Made by a program: the position numbers and the translations under genes
Origin: Haloferula sp.
GTDB taxonomy: Bacteria; Verrucomicrobiota; Verrucomicrobiia; Verrucomicrobiales; Akkermansiaceae
NCBI GenBank assembly: GCA_007126655.1
Contig: SLAV01000309.1
Span: 1-33,003, forward strand
Length of the DNA: 33,003 nucleotides
Reading direction: 5' to 3'
Notes under the pieces: generated by a model
The model's input: only the letters and a program-made list of their open reading frames with translations
Database searches by the model: none
Told to the model about the DNA's origin: nothing
Shown here: positions 7,047 through 14,567 of the stretch, in pieces
How positions within the stretch are numbered: position 1 is the first letter of the stretch
How the letters are laid out: the number at the start of each line of letters is the position of its first letter

Positions 7047-7792
7047 GGCTGGGTCTGGCGGAGGATGGATTCGTCGGGTGAGTGCGCGGATGCCGATCCG
7101 GGCTCCACGACCAGGAAACGCGTCGGGTCCCAGTTTCCCCACAACAGGTCCCGCAGCAAGGCGGGGTCGCCGTGGATGCGCTCGAATTTCCAGCCGAGGG
7201 ACTTGGCGCAGCGTTCCGCGTAGGCGGCCTCCTTTTCGCCATCGGGCGTGCCGATGTCGATGTAGGTCGCGGTGTCGTGCATCGCCCAGGTCTGGTTTTC
7301 ACACTCGATGAGAAACTCGACGTCTTCCGCGTCGAATTGTTTCGCATACTCCTCGCGGATGTGGGCCAGCCGGTCCGGACCCGGCACCCGCCGAGCGCGG
7401 TTCCAGCCGGGTGTGTAATACATGCACCCCGGACAGGCGCGCTGATGCTCCGCATAGCGCTCCTTGCCGCCCATGAACAAGGTGATGCAATCGTGTGCGC
7501 GCGGCAGCACGTAGGGATGCCGGCCCGCCCGCAGCCCCGCTGTGCCCAGCCCGCATAGGCCATAGGCCAGCGCCACCGCGTCGATGTCGTCGCGGCCATC
7601 GAGCGAATCCAGCTCGCCCTGGAGCTTCGCCCGCAGCTCGTCGGGGCGGTCGTGCAGGGCGATTTCATACCACCGCGTCTCCACGATGTGCCCGGCACCC
7701 TCGGCCAGCATCGCGATTTCGCGTTCGAAGACGGAACAGGCAAGCAGGATGATTCTCGGAGGTGTCATCGGGACCGCTTCATTCAGATTCAT
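7043..7792 (-). CDS. DUF1638 domain-containing protein
   Basis: The 249-residue protein shows the conserved pieces I associate with DUF1638: an opening strand IILLACSVFEREI, AYGLCGLGTAGL, LPRAHDCITLFMGG and YYTPGW. The biochemical role is unknown. Family members recur beside corrinoid proteins and methyltransferases, so an auxiliary role in methyl transfer or corrinoid handling is reasonable here. ATG 7792 has a GAGG seven bases upstream; ATG 7768 is an alternative closer to the usual family start. The stop overlaps the GTG of the activator gene. A terminator-like hairpin lies just upstream (7812-7848). Confidence 0.85.
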   Translation of the reverse strand: MNLNEAVPMTPPRIILLACSVFEREIAMLAEGAGHIVETRWYEIALHDRPDELRAKLQGELDSLDGRDDIDAVALAYGLCGLGTAGLRAGRHPYVLPRAHDCITLFMGGKERYAEHQRACPGCMYYTPGWNRARRVPGPDRLAHIREEYAKQFDAEDVEFLIECENQTWAMHDTATYIDIGTPDGEKEAAYAERCAKSLGWKFERIHGDPALLRDLLWGNWDPTRFLVVEPGSASAHSPDESILRQTQP

Positions 7793-7811
7793 TCCCCAGC
7801 CTCACCCAAGC

Positions 7812-7848
7812 AAAAACGCGGCGGACGCCAACGACGACGTCGCCGCGT
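7812..7848 (-). terminator. Intrinsic terminator or attenuator between methyltransferase B and DUF1638
   Basis: On the minus strand the arms ACGCGGCG and CGCCGCGT (7848-7841 and 7823-7816) pair perfectly. Three further inner pairs form across a one-base bulge (7840-7838 with 7827-7825), and five T residues (7816-7812) end the element. This is a good Rho-independent signature. It lies 103 bases after the methyltransferase B stop and only 19 bases before the DUF1638 start. Either read-through is regulated, or the DUF1638 unit is started from within this gap. Confidence 0.6.
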
Positions 7849-7950
7849 GTCCCGACCGGCCCGCGATTTCCGCCAATGACGGGCCATGCACGATGAGAAA
7901 CCACCGGGGATTGCCCGCGGATGATCCGGAATACAGGTTGGTGACGGCAC

Positions 7951-8979
7951 TCAAACCGCGAGAAACTCCTCCACCTTGGCCATGATCGATTGTTCCCTGC
8001 CGGGGACGCTCAGCACATCGCATTCGCTGCCGAGAATGAACGGGTGACCGGCTTCACGCATGCGCTTCTGCAATTCCTCGGAAAGCTTTCTCACACGGCC
8101 GGGTGGAACCAGCTCGTCGGAATAAAATTGTTTCGTCGGCAGGTTGCCGTAGAGCACGGTGGATTTGGAAACCAGGGCCGCATCCTCCCACAAGCGGCGC
8201 GAACTGCCCAGGCTGAGCACCGCCGGGTCCAGACTCGCGAAACGTTGGACCATGCCTTCGGTGAGTTCGCCGCAATCGTGAAAAATCAAATCGGCATCGG
8301 AGGTCGCCAATTGGTTGCGAATCGCGCGGTTCAGGTCGATCACGAAGCGGTCGAAAACCTCGTGGCTTTCCTTCAGCTGGTTCGGAGAGAAATACACTTG
8401 GTTGGCCGCCGGTTCGCACACGATGATCGCCCTGGCACCGGCCTGGATTTGCGCATCGAGATAGCAGCCGACAGTTGCGGCGGCCATCTCCAGCAGTGTT
8501 TCCAGCAGGGCCACCTCGTCGTCGTCCTCCGCGGTGGCTCCGGAACCGGCCAAAAACACCGGCGTAATGGGATCGCTGATCAGCTTGGTCATCAACGAAA
8601 ACGGCCCGATGCCCATGCCCACCGGCAAAAGGTCGGTCTCCTCGGATACATGCCGGATGGCCTCACACACGGCATTCATGCGGCGGGTAAGCCGCACCTC
8701 GCCAGAGTCGGCCGGGATTTCGTCGAAGTGAAACGCATCAATATCCTCAGGGGCAATGCCGCGGGCGGACAACATGGCCTCCTTCTCCAGCTTCAAGTCC
8801 ATCAGCGGAATCGCCATCGGACAGCGGAAGCGGCGAGCCGCCTCGGCGACCACCGATCCGAGTCTGCGCCCGTCGTTTGGAATCGTCTTGTGGTCGGCGT
8901 GTTCGTGCAGAACCAAATGCGTGCCAATGGGCATTCTCAATCCGGATGCGGCGAGATCCAGGTAGTATTGGCGATTCAT
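7951..8979 (-). CDS. URO-D superfamily methyltransferase B
   Basis: The start is set at ATG 8979, which begins 13 bases after the corrinoid-protein stop; the longer frame to 9069 would overlap that gene by 77 bases with non-family sequence. The 342-residue protein has the URO-D fold signature of methylcobamide-linked methyltransferases. H234-D-C236-G (FHDCGEL) and C320 (GSECDVL) give the complete His-x-Cys plus distal Cys zinc set seen in MtaA/MtbA-type enzymes. A HemE identity is unlikely given that site and the neighbour. Co-transcription with the corrinoid protein suggests that it directly loads or unloads the methyl group on that protein. It shares the superfamily, but not close sequence, with methyltransferase A. 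Confidence 0.87.
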   Translation of the reverse strand: MNRQYYLDLAASGLRMPIGTHLVLHEHADHKTIPNDGRRLGSVVAEAARRFRCPMAIPLMDLKLEKEAMLSARGIAPEDIDAFHFDEIPADSGEVRLTRRMNAVCEAIRHVSEETDLLPVGMGIGPFSLMTKLISDPITPVFLAGSGATAEDDDEVALLETLLEMAAATVGCYLDAQIQAGARAIIVCEPAANQVYFSPNQLKESHEVFDRFVIDLNRAIRNQLATSDADLIFHDCGELTEGMVQRFASLDPAVLSLGSSRRLWEDAALVSKSTVLYGNLPTKQFYSDELVPPGRVRKLSEELQKRMREAGHPFILGSECDVLSVPGREQSIMAKVEEFLAV

Positions 8980-8992
8980 CCTGATGTATGGG

Positions 8993-9622
8993 TCACGACC
9001 TGAGCAGGGACATCGCCGCATCCACCGCGCTTCCCGCATCCGCGGCATAGCCGTCGGCACCGATTTCATTCGCGTATTCCGTGGTGATGGGGGCGCCGCC
9101 GATCATGATTTTCGCCGCCAGTCCGGCCTCGCGGATCGCCTTCACGGTTTCGCGCATCGCCGGCATGGTGGTGGTGAGCAGGGCGGAGAGACCGACGAGT
9201 TTCGCGTTGTTCTCGCGGATTGCCTCGACGAATTTCGCAGGCGGCACGTTCACTCCAAGGTCGATCACGTCGATGTTCGCGCCCTTCCACATCATCGCGA
9301 CGAGGTTTTTCCCGATGTCGTGGAGGTCGCCCTCGACGGTGCCGATCACCGCGTTGAATTCGGGCTTCACGCCGGCCTCGACCAGCATCGGTTCAAGCAA
9401 CTTGAGCGCCTCCTTCATCGCGCGTGCGGCGATCAGCATTTCCGGCACGAAAATCTCGTTGTTCTTGAATTTCTCGCCAACCACCGCCATCGCCGAGACC
9501 AATCGGGATTCAACGATGAATTGCGCGCTCTCCCCCGCGTCGAGGCATTCCTGTACGAGCGCGGGAATCTCCTTGCGTTTCCCGGCAATGATGGCCTGGC
9601 TCAATGGATGGGTATCGCTCAT
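8993..9622 (-). CDS. Corrinoid (methyl-carrier) protein, MtaC/MtbC-like
   Basis: This is the methyl shuttle of the cluster. The 209-residue protein has an N-terminal helical cap (about residues 1-85, B12-binding-2 type) and a Rossmann cobalamin domain. The lower axial ligand motif DxHxxG is D99-L-H101-D-I-G104, followed by GLSALLTTTM and the IGGAP loop, the usual SxL and GG elements. H101 should bind cobalt base-off. I chose ATG 9622 because a promoter-like pair ends near 9659, giving a leader of about 30 bases; ATG 9643 adds seven residues and would leave almost no leader. It is followed at 13 bases by methyltransferase B. Confidence 0.93.
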   Translation of the reverse strand: MSDTHPLSQAIIAGKRKEIPALVQECLDAGESAQFIVESRLVSAMAVVGEKFKNNEIFVPEMLIAARAMKEALKLLEPMLVEAGVKPEFNAVIGTVEGDLHDIGKNLVAMMWKGANIDVIDLGVNVPPAKFVEAIRENNAKLVGLSALLTTTMPAMRETVKAIREAGLAAKIMIGGAPITTEYANEIGADGYAADAGSAVDAAMSLLRS

Positions 9623-9658
9623 GTCGGAACATAGATTATCCATGCACCCGCCCCCGGT

Positions 9659-9687
9659 ATTGTGATTTGGTGCGTTTGTTTGGTAAA
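9659..9687 (-). promoter_or_regulatory. Promoter-like element upstream of the corrinoid protein (copy B)
   Basis: On the minus strand TTTACC (9687-9682), a 17-base spacer and CACAAT (9664-9659) match 4/6 and 4/6 to sigma-70 boxes. Positions 9669-9684 on the plus strand read GGTGCGTTTGTTTGGT, 14 of 16 identical to the motif at 3718-3733 in front of methyltransferase A. A direct repeat TTTGGT at 13-base period (9666-9671 and 9679-9684) is also present, as expected for an AraC-type site. Confidence 0.5.
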
Positions 9688-9774
9688 ACGGGATGCTGCC
9701 GGATTATGGCTCAGGACTTGGGAGGCTCATCGTCGAACCTGCACGCAATGAGGATTTTTATGCATTGTGTGAGG

Positions 9775-9803
9775 TTGCCGGAAAGGCCGGTCTGTGGCAT
9801 ACT
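9775..9803 (+). promoter_or_regulatory. Candidate sigma-70 promoter for the isomerase gene
   Basis: TTGCCG (9775-9780), a 17-base spacer and CATACT (9798-9803) each match the -35 and -10 consensus at four of six positions. Start of transcription would be near 9810, so the ATG at 9830 fits as the start codon and the ATG at 9794 does not. Confidence 0.4.
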
Positions 9804-9829
9804 CGCTACGTCAACATCTTGAACACACC

Positions 9830-10657
9830 ATGGGAAAAATTGGAATCGGACTGAATCTGGAAGCCGTGCGCACGTCGCACAAGAACTTTGAATGGGGCGT
9901 CGAATTCGCGGCCGACCTTGGCTACGAATACATCGAGCCGATGGTGCACTGGGGCCGCGAGCTGCTCAGCGAGGCGCGTTATTTCCACAGCGTCTCGATG
10001 CTCGACGATCCCTACCGCATCCGCGACTGCGTCGAGAAACACGGTCTCAAACTTTCCGCCTTCTCATCGCACAGCCAGGCGTCGAAGCCCGAGATCTGTG
10101 TCGAATACCTCAAGCAGGCCGCGCGCTTCGCGAAGGAGGCCGGCTCGCCGGTCATCATCACCCACGAGGGACACAAGCAGCCATGGACGACGATGGAGGA
10201 GGACTTCGTGCTGATCAAATATTCACTCACCGAGGCGCTCAAGGTCGCTGAACGCCGCGGCATCAAGATCGGCTTCGAGATGCACCAGACGTATTCGCTC
10301 AAGCCCGAACTCTACGACAAATGCCTCAACCTCGTCGATTCACCGAACCTCGGAGCCAATTACGACACCGGCAACGCCCACCTCGGCGGTCAGGATGCCG
10401 TCGAGTGGTTCGACCGGGTGAAGCACAAGGTAATCCACGTCCACGCCAAGGACATTTCGATCGAGCAGTCCGACGCGGAGCGCGGCAAGGTGATGGGCAC
10501 GGCCGTCGGCTGTGCCTGCGGCGACGGGGTGGTGGACTACCCCGCTATTTTCGAACTCTGCCGCGATTTGCCCCAGGACATCGTATTCAGCGTCGAATGT
10601 GAAACACTTGAACAGGCCGAACGTAGTGTAAAATACCTCAAGAGCATCCGCGACTGA
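9830..10657 (+). CDS. Sugar phosphate isomerase/epimerase family protein (TIM barrel)
   Basis: The 275-residue protein has the xylose-isomerase-like (AP endonuclease 2) TIM barrel pattern: AADLGYEYIEPMVHWG early, SFSSHSQAS-type strand (SAFSSHSQA), VIITHEGHK, GIKIGFEMHQTYSL with the metal-binding Glu/His, GANYDTGNAHLGG with Asp/His, and VIHVHAKD. These acidic and His residues form the divalent metal site of the family. Members isomerise or epimerise sugars, inosose or ketoses; the substrate here is unknown. Start ATG 9830 was preferred on the promoter position. A Tat-exported oxidoreductase gene follows after 34 bases, a pairing common in sugar and cyclitol catabolism. Confidence 0.87.
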   Translation: MGKIGIGLNLEAVRTSHKNFEWGVEFAADLGYEYIEPMVHWGRELLSEARYFHSVSMLDDPYRIRDCVEKHGLKLSAFSSHSQASKPEICVEYLKQAARFAKEAGSPVIITHEGHKQPWTTMEEDFVLIKYSLTEALKVAERRGIKIGFEMHQTYSLKPELYDKCLNLVDSPNLGANYDTGNAHLGGQDAVEWFDRVKHKVIHVHAKDISIEQSDAERGKVMGTAVGCACGDGVVDYPAIFELCRDLPQDIVFSVECETLEQAERSVKYLKSIRD

Positions 10658-10691
10658 GCGCCCGCTTGAAATCCCAACCTGAACACCCGCC

Positions 10692-11993
10692 ATGAACCGC
10701 CGCCAATTTCTCACCGGAAGCCTCGCCGCCGGAGCTTCGCTGTCCATCCTGCCATCCCGTGCCCGGGCCGGCACGTCGGCCAACTCCACCCTCCGGCTCG
10801 CCCAGATCGGTTGCGGCCGCATGGGTCGGGGCGACATGGGCAACGTGATGGCCGGCGGCTGGAAGAATGAGTTCAACGCCCGCATCGTCGCCTGCTGCGA
10901 CGTCGATGCGAACCGCGCCGCGTCCGCCGTCGAAATGGCGCGCGGTTTCTACAACGAGCGAGGCGAGGACAACGTCGAAATCTCCACGCACGGCGACTAC
11001 CGCGAGATCCTCGAACGCGACGACATCGACGGCATCCTCATCTCCACCCCGGAGAACTGGCACGGCATCATGGGCGTGGCAGCCGCCAATGCCGGCAAGC
11101 ACATGTACGTGCAGAAGCCGATCACCTACTCGATCCCCGAGGGCCGCGCCTTGGTCAAGGCGGTGCGTGACAACAACGTCGTGCTGCAGACCGGCTCGCA
11201 GCAGCGCTCCAGCATCCGTTTCCGCCAAGTCTGCACGATCATCCGCAACGAATGGCTGGGCAAACTGAGGAAAATCGAGGTCGAGGTGCCCACCGACCGT
11301 GGCCGGGCCGATGGCGAGCCGGGATCGCCTCCCGAACATCTCGATTTCGACATGTGGCTCGGCCCGTGCCCGGAAGTCCCTTATATCGAAGCGCGAGTCC
11401 ATCCAGAGAGCGGATTCGGCCGCCCCGGCTGGCTGCAGGTCGAGCAATACTGCCTCGGCATGATCACCGGCTGGGGATCCCACATGTACGACATCGCCCA
11501 ATGGGGCATCGGTGACGACCATTTCCCCGTCGAGTTCCAAGCCACCGGCGAATTCCCGGACCGTGGGCTGTTCGACGTCCACGTCGGGTACGAGGGCGAG
11601 GCCCTGTATGACAACGGCGTGGTCATGACCTCGAAAAACGGCAACCCCGGCGTACGCTTCATCACCGAGGACGGCTGGGCATATTGCGCCCGCGGCCGCA
11701 TGGAATGCAGCGACCCCGAGCTGCTCCGCCGCCAGCCCGGCGACGGCGAGATCAAGCTCTACACCAGCACCAACCATATGGAGGACTTCCTGGGTTCCGT
11801 CCGCGACGGCAGCGATCCGATCTGCCCGGTCGAAATCGGTCACCGCTCGAACGCCATCTGTGTGCTCCACCACTTATCGATGAGACTCGATGGTCGCAAG
11901 CTCAAGTGGGACAGCGCCAAGGAAACCATCACCAACGACGATGAAGCACACGCCCGCCTCACCATACCGATGCGCGAGCCTTATGTCCTGTGA
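10692..11993 (+). CDS. Gfo/Idh/MocA family oxidoreductase, Tat-exported
   Basis: The 433-residue protein begins with a twin-arginine signal (NRRQFLTGSLAAGASLSILP, cleavage likely near residue 26, after RARA). A Rossmann domain follows: LAQIGCGRMGRG, then CDVDANRA, ISTPENWHGIMGVAAANAGKHMYVQKP. The usual catalytic-region EKP is QKP here. The C-terminal alpha/beta domain carries GWGSHMYDIAQWG, the family's region with catalytic His/Asp. Family enzymes oxidise sugars or inositols with tightly bound NAD(P); a folded cofactor explains Tat export. It is probably co-transcribed with the upstream isomerase. Substrate unknown. Confidence 0.92.
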   Translation: MNRRQFLTGSLAAGASLSILPSRARAGTSANSTLRLAQIGCGRMGRGDMGNVMAGGWKNEFNARIVACCDVDANRAASAVEMARGFYNERGEDNVEISTHGDYREILERDDIDGILISTPENWHGIMGVAAANAGKHMYVQKPITYSIPEGRALVKAVRDNNVVLQTGSQQRSSIRFRQVCTIIRNEWLGKLRKIEVEVPTDRGRADGEPGSPPEHLDFDMWLGPCPEVPYIEARVHPESGFGRPGWLQVEQYCLGMITGWGSHMYDIAQWGIGDDHFPVEFQATGEFPDRGLFDVHVGYEGEALYDNGVVMTSKNGNPGVRFITEDGWAYCARGRMECSDPELLRRQPGDGEIKLYTSTNHMEDFLGSVRDGSDPICPVEIGHRSNAICVLHHLSMRLDGRKLKWDSAKETITNDDEAHARLTIPMREPYVL

Positions 11994-12053
11994 GTCGCCC
12001 GACAACCCGACCGTTTGAAGGCAGCCTTGCGGCCGCGATTCTTCAGGGGGTGG

Positions 12054-12080
12054 ATGCAAGTGGCGTGAAAGCCCTTGCAT
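12054..12080. promoter_or_regulatory. Inverted repeat next to the sigma-54 promoter
   Basis: ATGCAAG (12054-12060) and CTTGCAT (12074-12080) are perfect 7-bp arms separated by 13 bases. The dyad ends one base before the TTGGCAC of the -24 box. A dimeric regulator bound here would touch the polymerase footprint, so it may be a repressor operator rather than a distant enhancer site. Confidence 0.45.
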
Positions 12081-12081
12081 T

Positions 12082-12096
12082 TGGCACAAATATTGC
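12082..12096 (+). promoter_or_regulatory. Sigma-54 (-24/-12) promoter upstream of rpoN
   Basis: TGGCACAAATATTGC matches the sigma-54 consensus TGGCAC-N5-TTGC exactly, with GG at 12083-12084 and GC at 12095-12096, the required 12-base offset. Transcription would begin near 12108, about 39 bases before the rpoN ATG. It indicates that sigma-54 drives its own gene. Confidence 0.75.
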
Positions 12097-12146
12097 TTCA
12101 CTTTCCACAATACGCGTCCACTGTGTGGTTGTAACGCCCCACAGGC

Positions 12147-13541
12147 ATGTCAGACGCGTATCTCACACAGTCGATCTCCCAGCAGCAGACTCTCGCGCCG
12201 CACATGCGCAAGAGCCTGGAGATACTGCAAGCTGGCACGCAGGAACTGTCGCAGTTGATCAGTCAATCCCTCGAAACCAATCCGGTGCTGGAGGATGTGA
12301 CGGATTTCGAATCGCTGGACGCCGATTCGCCCGACGACCCGCTGGACGCGCTCAACGAGACCGACGATGATTGGCGTGAGCAGTCGATCCTGGAAAACCG
12401 CAACAACATGTGGACGCAAAACGACGAGGAGCGTCGCCAGCGTATGTTCGAATGCCTCGTGGCACCGGTGACATTGCAATCCCACTTGCAGAGGCAGATC
12501 GATGAGGCGCTGGTGCCGCCCGATGTGCGCGAAGCCGCCGGGTTGATCCTGGGGAACCTCGATTCGCGCGGCTTCCTCGAACAGAAACCCGAATCCCTGG
12601 CCGGCCAGAGCGGTCTTGAACTTGGCGCGATCGAGCGCGCCCTCGCGCTGGTGCGCTCGTTCGACCCACCCGGTGTGGGTGCCGCGGATCTCTCCGACTG
12701 CTTGTTGCTTCAGTTGGAGCGCGAGCCCGGGGGCGCGGGCAGCGTCGAATACCGCATTGTGCGCGACCACCTTGAGGAACTCGCACGCAAGCGCCACCCG
12801 CAGATCGCCCGCGCCATGGGCGTGAGTGTGGACCGTGTGGCACGCGCCGCCGAGCACATCGGCCGACTCAATCCGAACCCCGGCAGCGACTTCGACGCCA
12901 CAGGCAACCCGCACGTCGTTCCCGACGTGGTCATCGAGCGTGGAGAAGACGGCCGCCTTGCCGCCACCCTCACGGGCGAGCATCTGCCACAGCTGCGCAT
13001 CAATGATTTCTACAAGGACATGACGGGCGCGCGTGGCATCGACCCCAAGGCCCGGCAGTTCTTGCGCGAGCAGATCCGCGAGGGCCGCGGGCTGATGCGG
13101 GCGCTCGCCCTGCGCCAGGAGACAATCCTCGCCATCGCGCACAAGATCATCGAACATCAGGAGGGCTTTTTCCGGAAGGGGCGGCGGCATCTTCGGCCGA
13201 TGACGATGCACGAGATCGCCGCGGAACTCGACCTGCATCCCACCACCGTCTCGCGCGCCGTCGCCGGCAAATATGTCCTCACTCCGCGGGGACTCATGGA
13301 AATGCGCGCGTTTTTCGCCACCGGTTACCACACCGAAACCGGCGACCAGGTTTCGAACGCCGGCGTCCGCGAGGCGATTCAGCAACTCGTCGCAAAGGAA
13401 AACCCGGCCAAGCCGCTTTCCGACGAAGCCATCACCAAGGCCCTCGCCAGCCAAGGCATCAAGGTCGCCCGCCGCACCGTGGCGAAATACCGCGAGCAGC
13501 TCCACATCCTGCCCTCGCACCTGCGCAAGGCGTATTCATGA
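12147..13541 (+). CDS. rpoN: RNA polymerase sigma-54 factor
   Basis: The 464-residue protein has all RpoN regions. Region I is Gln/Leu-rich (SQQQTLAPHMRKSLEILQ, then ELSQLISQSLETNP). An acidic region II follows (about 50-80), then the core-binding and HTH region (DLHPTTVSRAVAGKYVLTPRG) and the RpoN box ARRTVAKYRE at residues 441-450, which reads the -24 element. The length is near the family norm. A consensus sigma-54 promoter lies at 12082-12096, so autoregulation is likely and a bacterial enhancer-binding protein must exist elsewhere. Two envelope lipoprotein genes follow at 58 bases and then in near-overlap. Confidence 0.97.
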   Translation: MSDAYLTQSISQQQTLAPHMRKSLEILQAGTQELSQLISQSLETNPVLEDVTDFESLDADSPDDPLDALNETDDDWREQSILENRNNMWTQNDEERRQRMFECLVAPVTLQSHLQRQIDEALVPPDVREAAGLILGNLDSRGFLEQKPESLAGQSGLELGAIERALALVRSFDPPGVGAADLSDCLLLQLEREPGGAGSVEYRIVRDHLEELARKRHPQIARAMGVSVDRVARAAEHIGRLNPNPGSDFDATGNPHVVPDVVIERGEDGRLAATLTGEHLPQLRINDFYKDMTGARGIDPKARQFLREQIREGRGLMRALALRQETILAIAHKIIEHQEGFFRKGRRHLRPMTMHEIAAELDLHPTTVSRAVAGKYVLTPRGLMEMRAFFATGYHTETGDQVSNAGVREAIQQLVAKENPAKPLSDEAITKALASQGIKVARRTVAKYREQLHILPSHLRKAYS

Positions 13542-13599
13542 CGTCAAGAGGTCCGGTGTTTTTACTTTGCGGCGGCGTGGGCGCGTTTATCATGGACCC

Positions 13600-14538
13600 A
13601 TGCGATTCAAAATCGTCACCACCGCCGCGCTTGCCGTGGCGGCATTTTTACTCATGTCCTGCGGCACTTCAAGGGACGCCATGCCGCTGATGGGCGAGAA
13701 CACCCCGGAAATGAACGAAAAGGGTGAGGCACTTTTCCGACAGGCACGGGATCTGGAGGAGGCGGGCCGCACCTCGCGTGCCATCCGCACCTACGACCGC
13801 GTCGCCACCCGCCATCCATTCGCACCGTCCGCCGGGCAGGCGCGATTCCGCCAGGCCGAGCTGCTTCAGGAGAATGGCGACATCGTCAAGTCGTTCGAGG
13901 CATACCAGCAATTCATCGACCGCTACCGGGGCGACGGGCTTTACGAGACGGTGCTCGCCCGCCAGGCGGAAATGGCACAGGCCGCCGCCGATGGCGAGGT
14001 GCGCTCCGGGTTCCTCGGCCTCCGCACCCGCCTGTCGCTCGACCGCACCGTCGAAATGCTCACACAAGTCGCGGAAAACGCGCCTCAATCCCGCACTGCC
14101 GCCAAAGCCAAGTTCAACATCGGCCAGCTCTACGAAAGCCGGAACCGCCCGGACGATTCGGTCGATGCATACCGCAGGCTTGTGCGCGACCAGCCGGATG
14201 CACCAGAGGCACCCGACGCCCTGTTCCAGGTCGGTGAAATCCTCCTCGCCCAGGCCGACAGTGGCAATCGCAACCAGGCCACACTCGACCTTGCCCGCGA
14301 GGCATTCAACGACTACCTGCTCCAATACCCGCGCCACGGCAAAAACCGCGAGGCCCGCGAACGACTCGCGGAAATCCAGACACGCAACCTCCAGCGCACG
14401 TTCGACACCGCCAGCTTCTACCAGCGAACCGGACGCACGGAGGCCGCGAAAATCTATTTCCGCGACGTCGCCGAAGAAGCTCCCGAGGGTCCCCTCCGCG
14501 ATGCAGCGCGCGAGCGCCTGCGCGAACTCGGTGAGTGA
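13600..14538 (+). CDS. BamD-like TPR lipoprotein (outer membrane protein assembly)
   Basis: The start is ATG 13600, because a lipoprotein signal begins there: basic n-region, hydrophobic core and the lipobox LMSC with Cys at about residue 22. The mature part (312 residues in total) is a series of TPR-like helices, for example LFRQARDLEEAGRTSRAIRTYDRVATRHPFAPSA, quoted here as FRQARDLEEAGRTSRAI, and similar repeats near SFEAYQQFIDRY, NIGQLYESRNRPDDS and EAFNDYLLQYPRHG. This is the BamD/YfiO layout, longer than E. coli BamD (about 245 residues), so a YbgF/CpoB-type or general TPR lipoprotein is an alternative. The adjacent LptE-like gene supports an outer-membrane biogenesis role. Confidence 0.75.
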   Translation: MRFKIVTTAALAVAAFLLMSCGTSRDAMPLMGENTPEMNEKGEALFRQARDLEEAGRTSRAIRTYDRVATRHPFAPSAGQARFRQAELLQENGDIVKSFEAYQQFIDRYRGDGLYETVLARQAEMAQAAADGEVRSGFLGLRTRLSLDRTVEMLTQVAENAPQSRTAAKAKFNIGQLYESRNRPDDSVDAYRRLVRDQPDAPEAPDALFQVGEILLAQADSGNRNQATLDLAREAFNDYLLQYPRHGKNREARERLAEIQTRNLQRTFDTASFYQRTGRTEAAKIYFRDVAEEAPEGPLRDAARERLRELGE

Positions 14539-14567
14539 CCCCGCGCCATGACCCAGCTCCGGATCCA

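Noticed and set aside
7047-7142. N-terminal extension of the corrinoid activator to ATG 7142
   Set aside because: It overlaps DUF1638 by about 100 bases; GTG 7046 with a GTGA overlap matches the cluster's pattern and the 2Fe-2S domain start.
2361-9069. URO-D-family genes as haem-pathway hemE
   Set aside because: The His-x-Cys zinc motif, protein sizes and the corrinoid/activator/transporter neighbours point to methyl transfer. No other haem gene is in the window.
8980-9069. N-terminal extension of methyltransferase B to ATG 9069
   Set aside because: The added 30 residues overlap the corrinoid-protein gene and show no URO-D family character; ATG 8979 sits 13 bases after the corrinoid stop.
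10638-11873. 411-codon minus-strand frame opposite the first Gfo/Idh/MocA gene, and similar frames opposite rpoN and the second oxidoreductase
   Set aside because: These are antisense shadows caused by codon bias at third positions; the plus-strand genes carry all the motifs.
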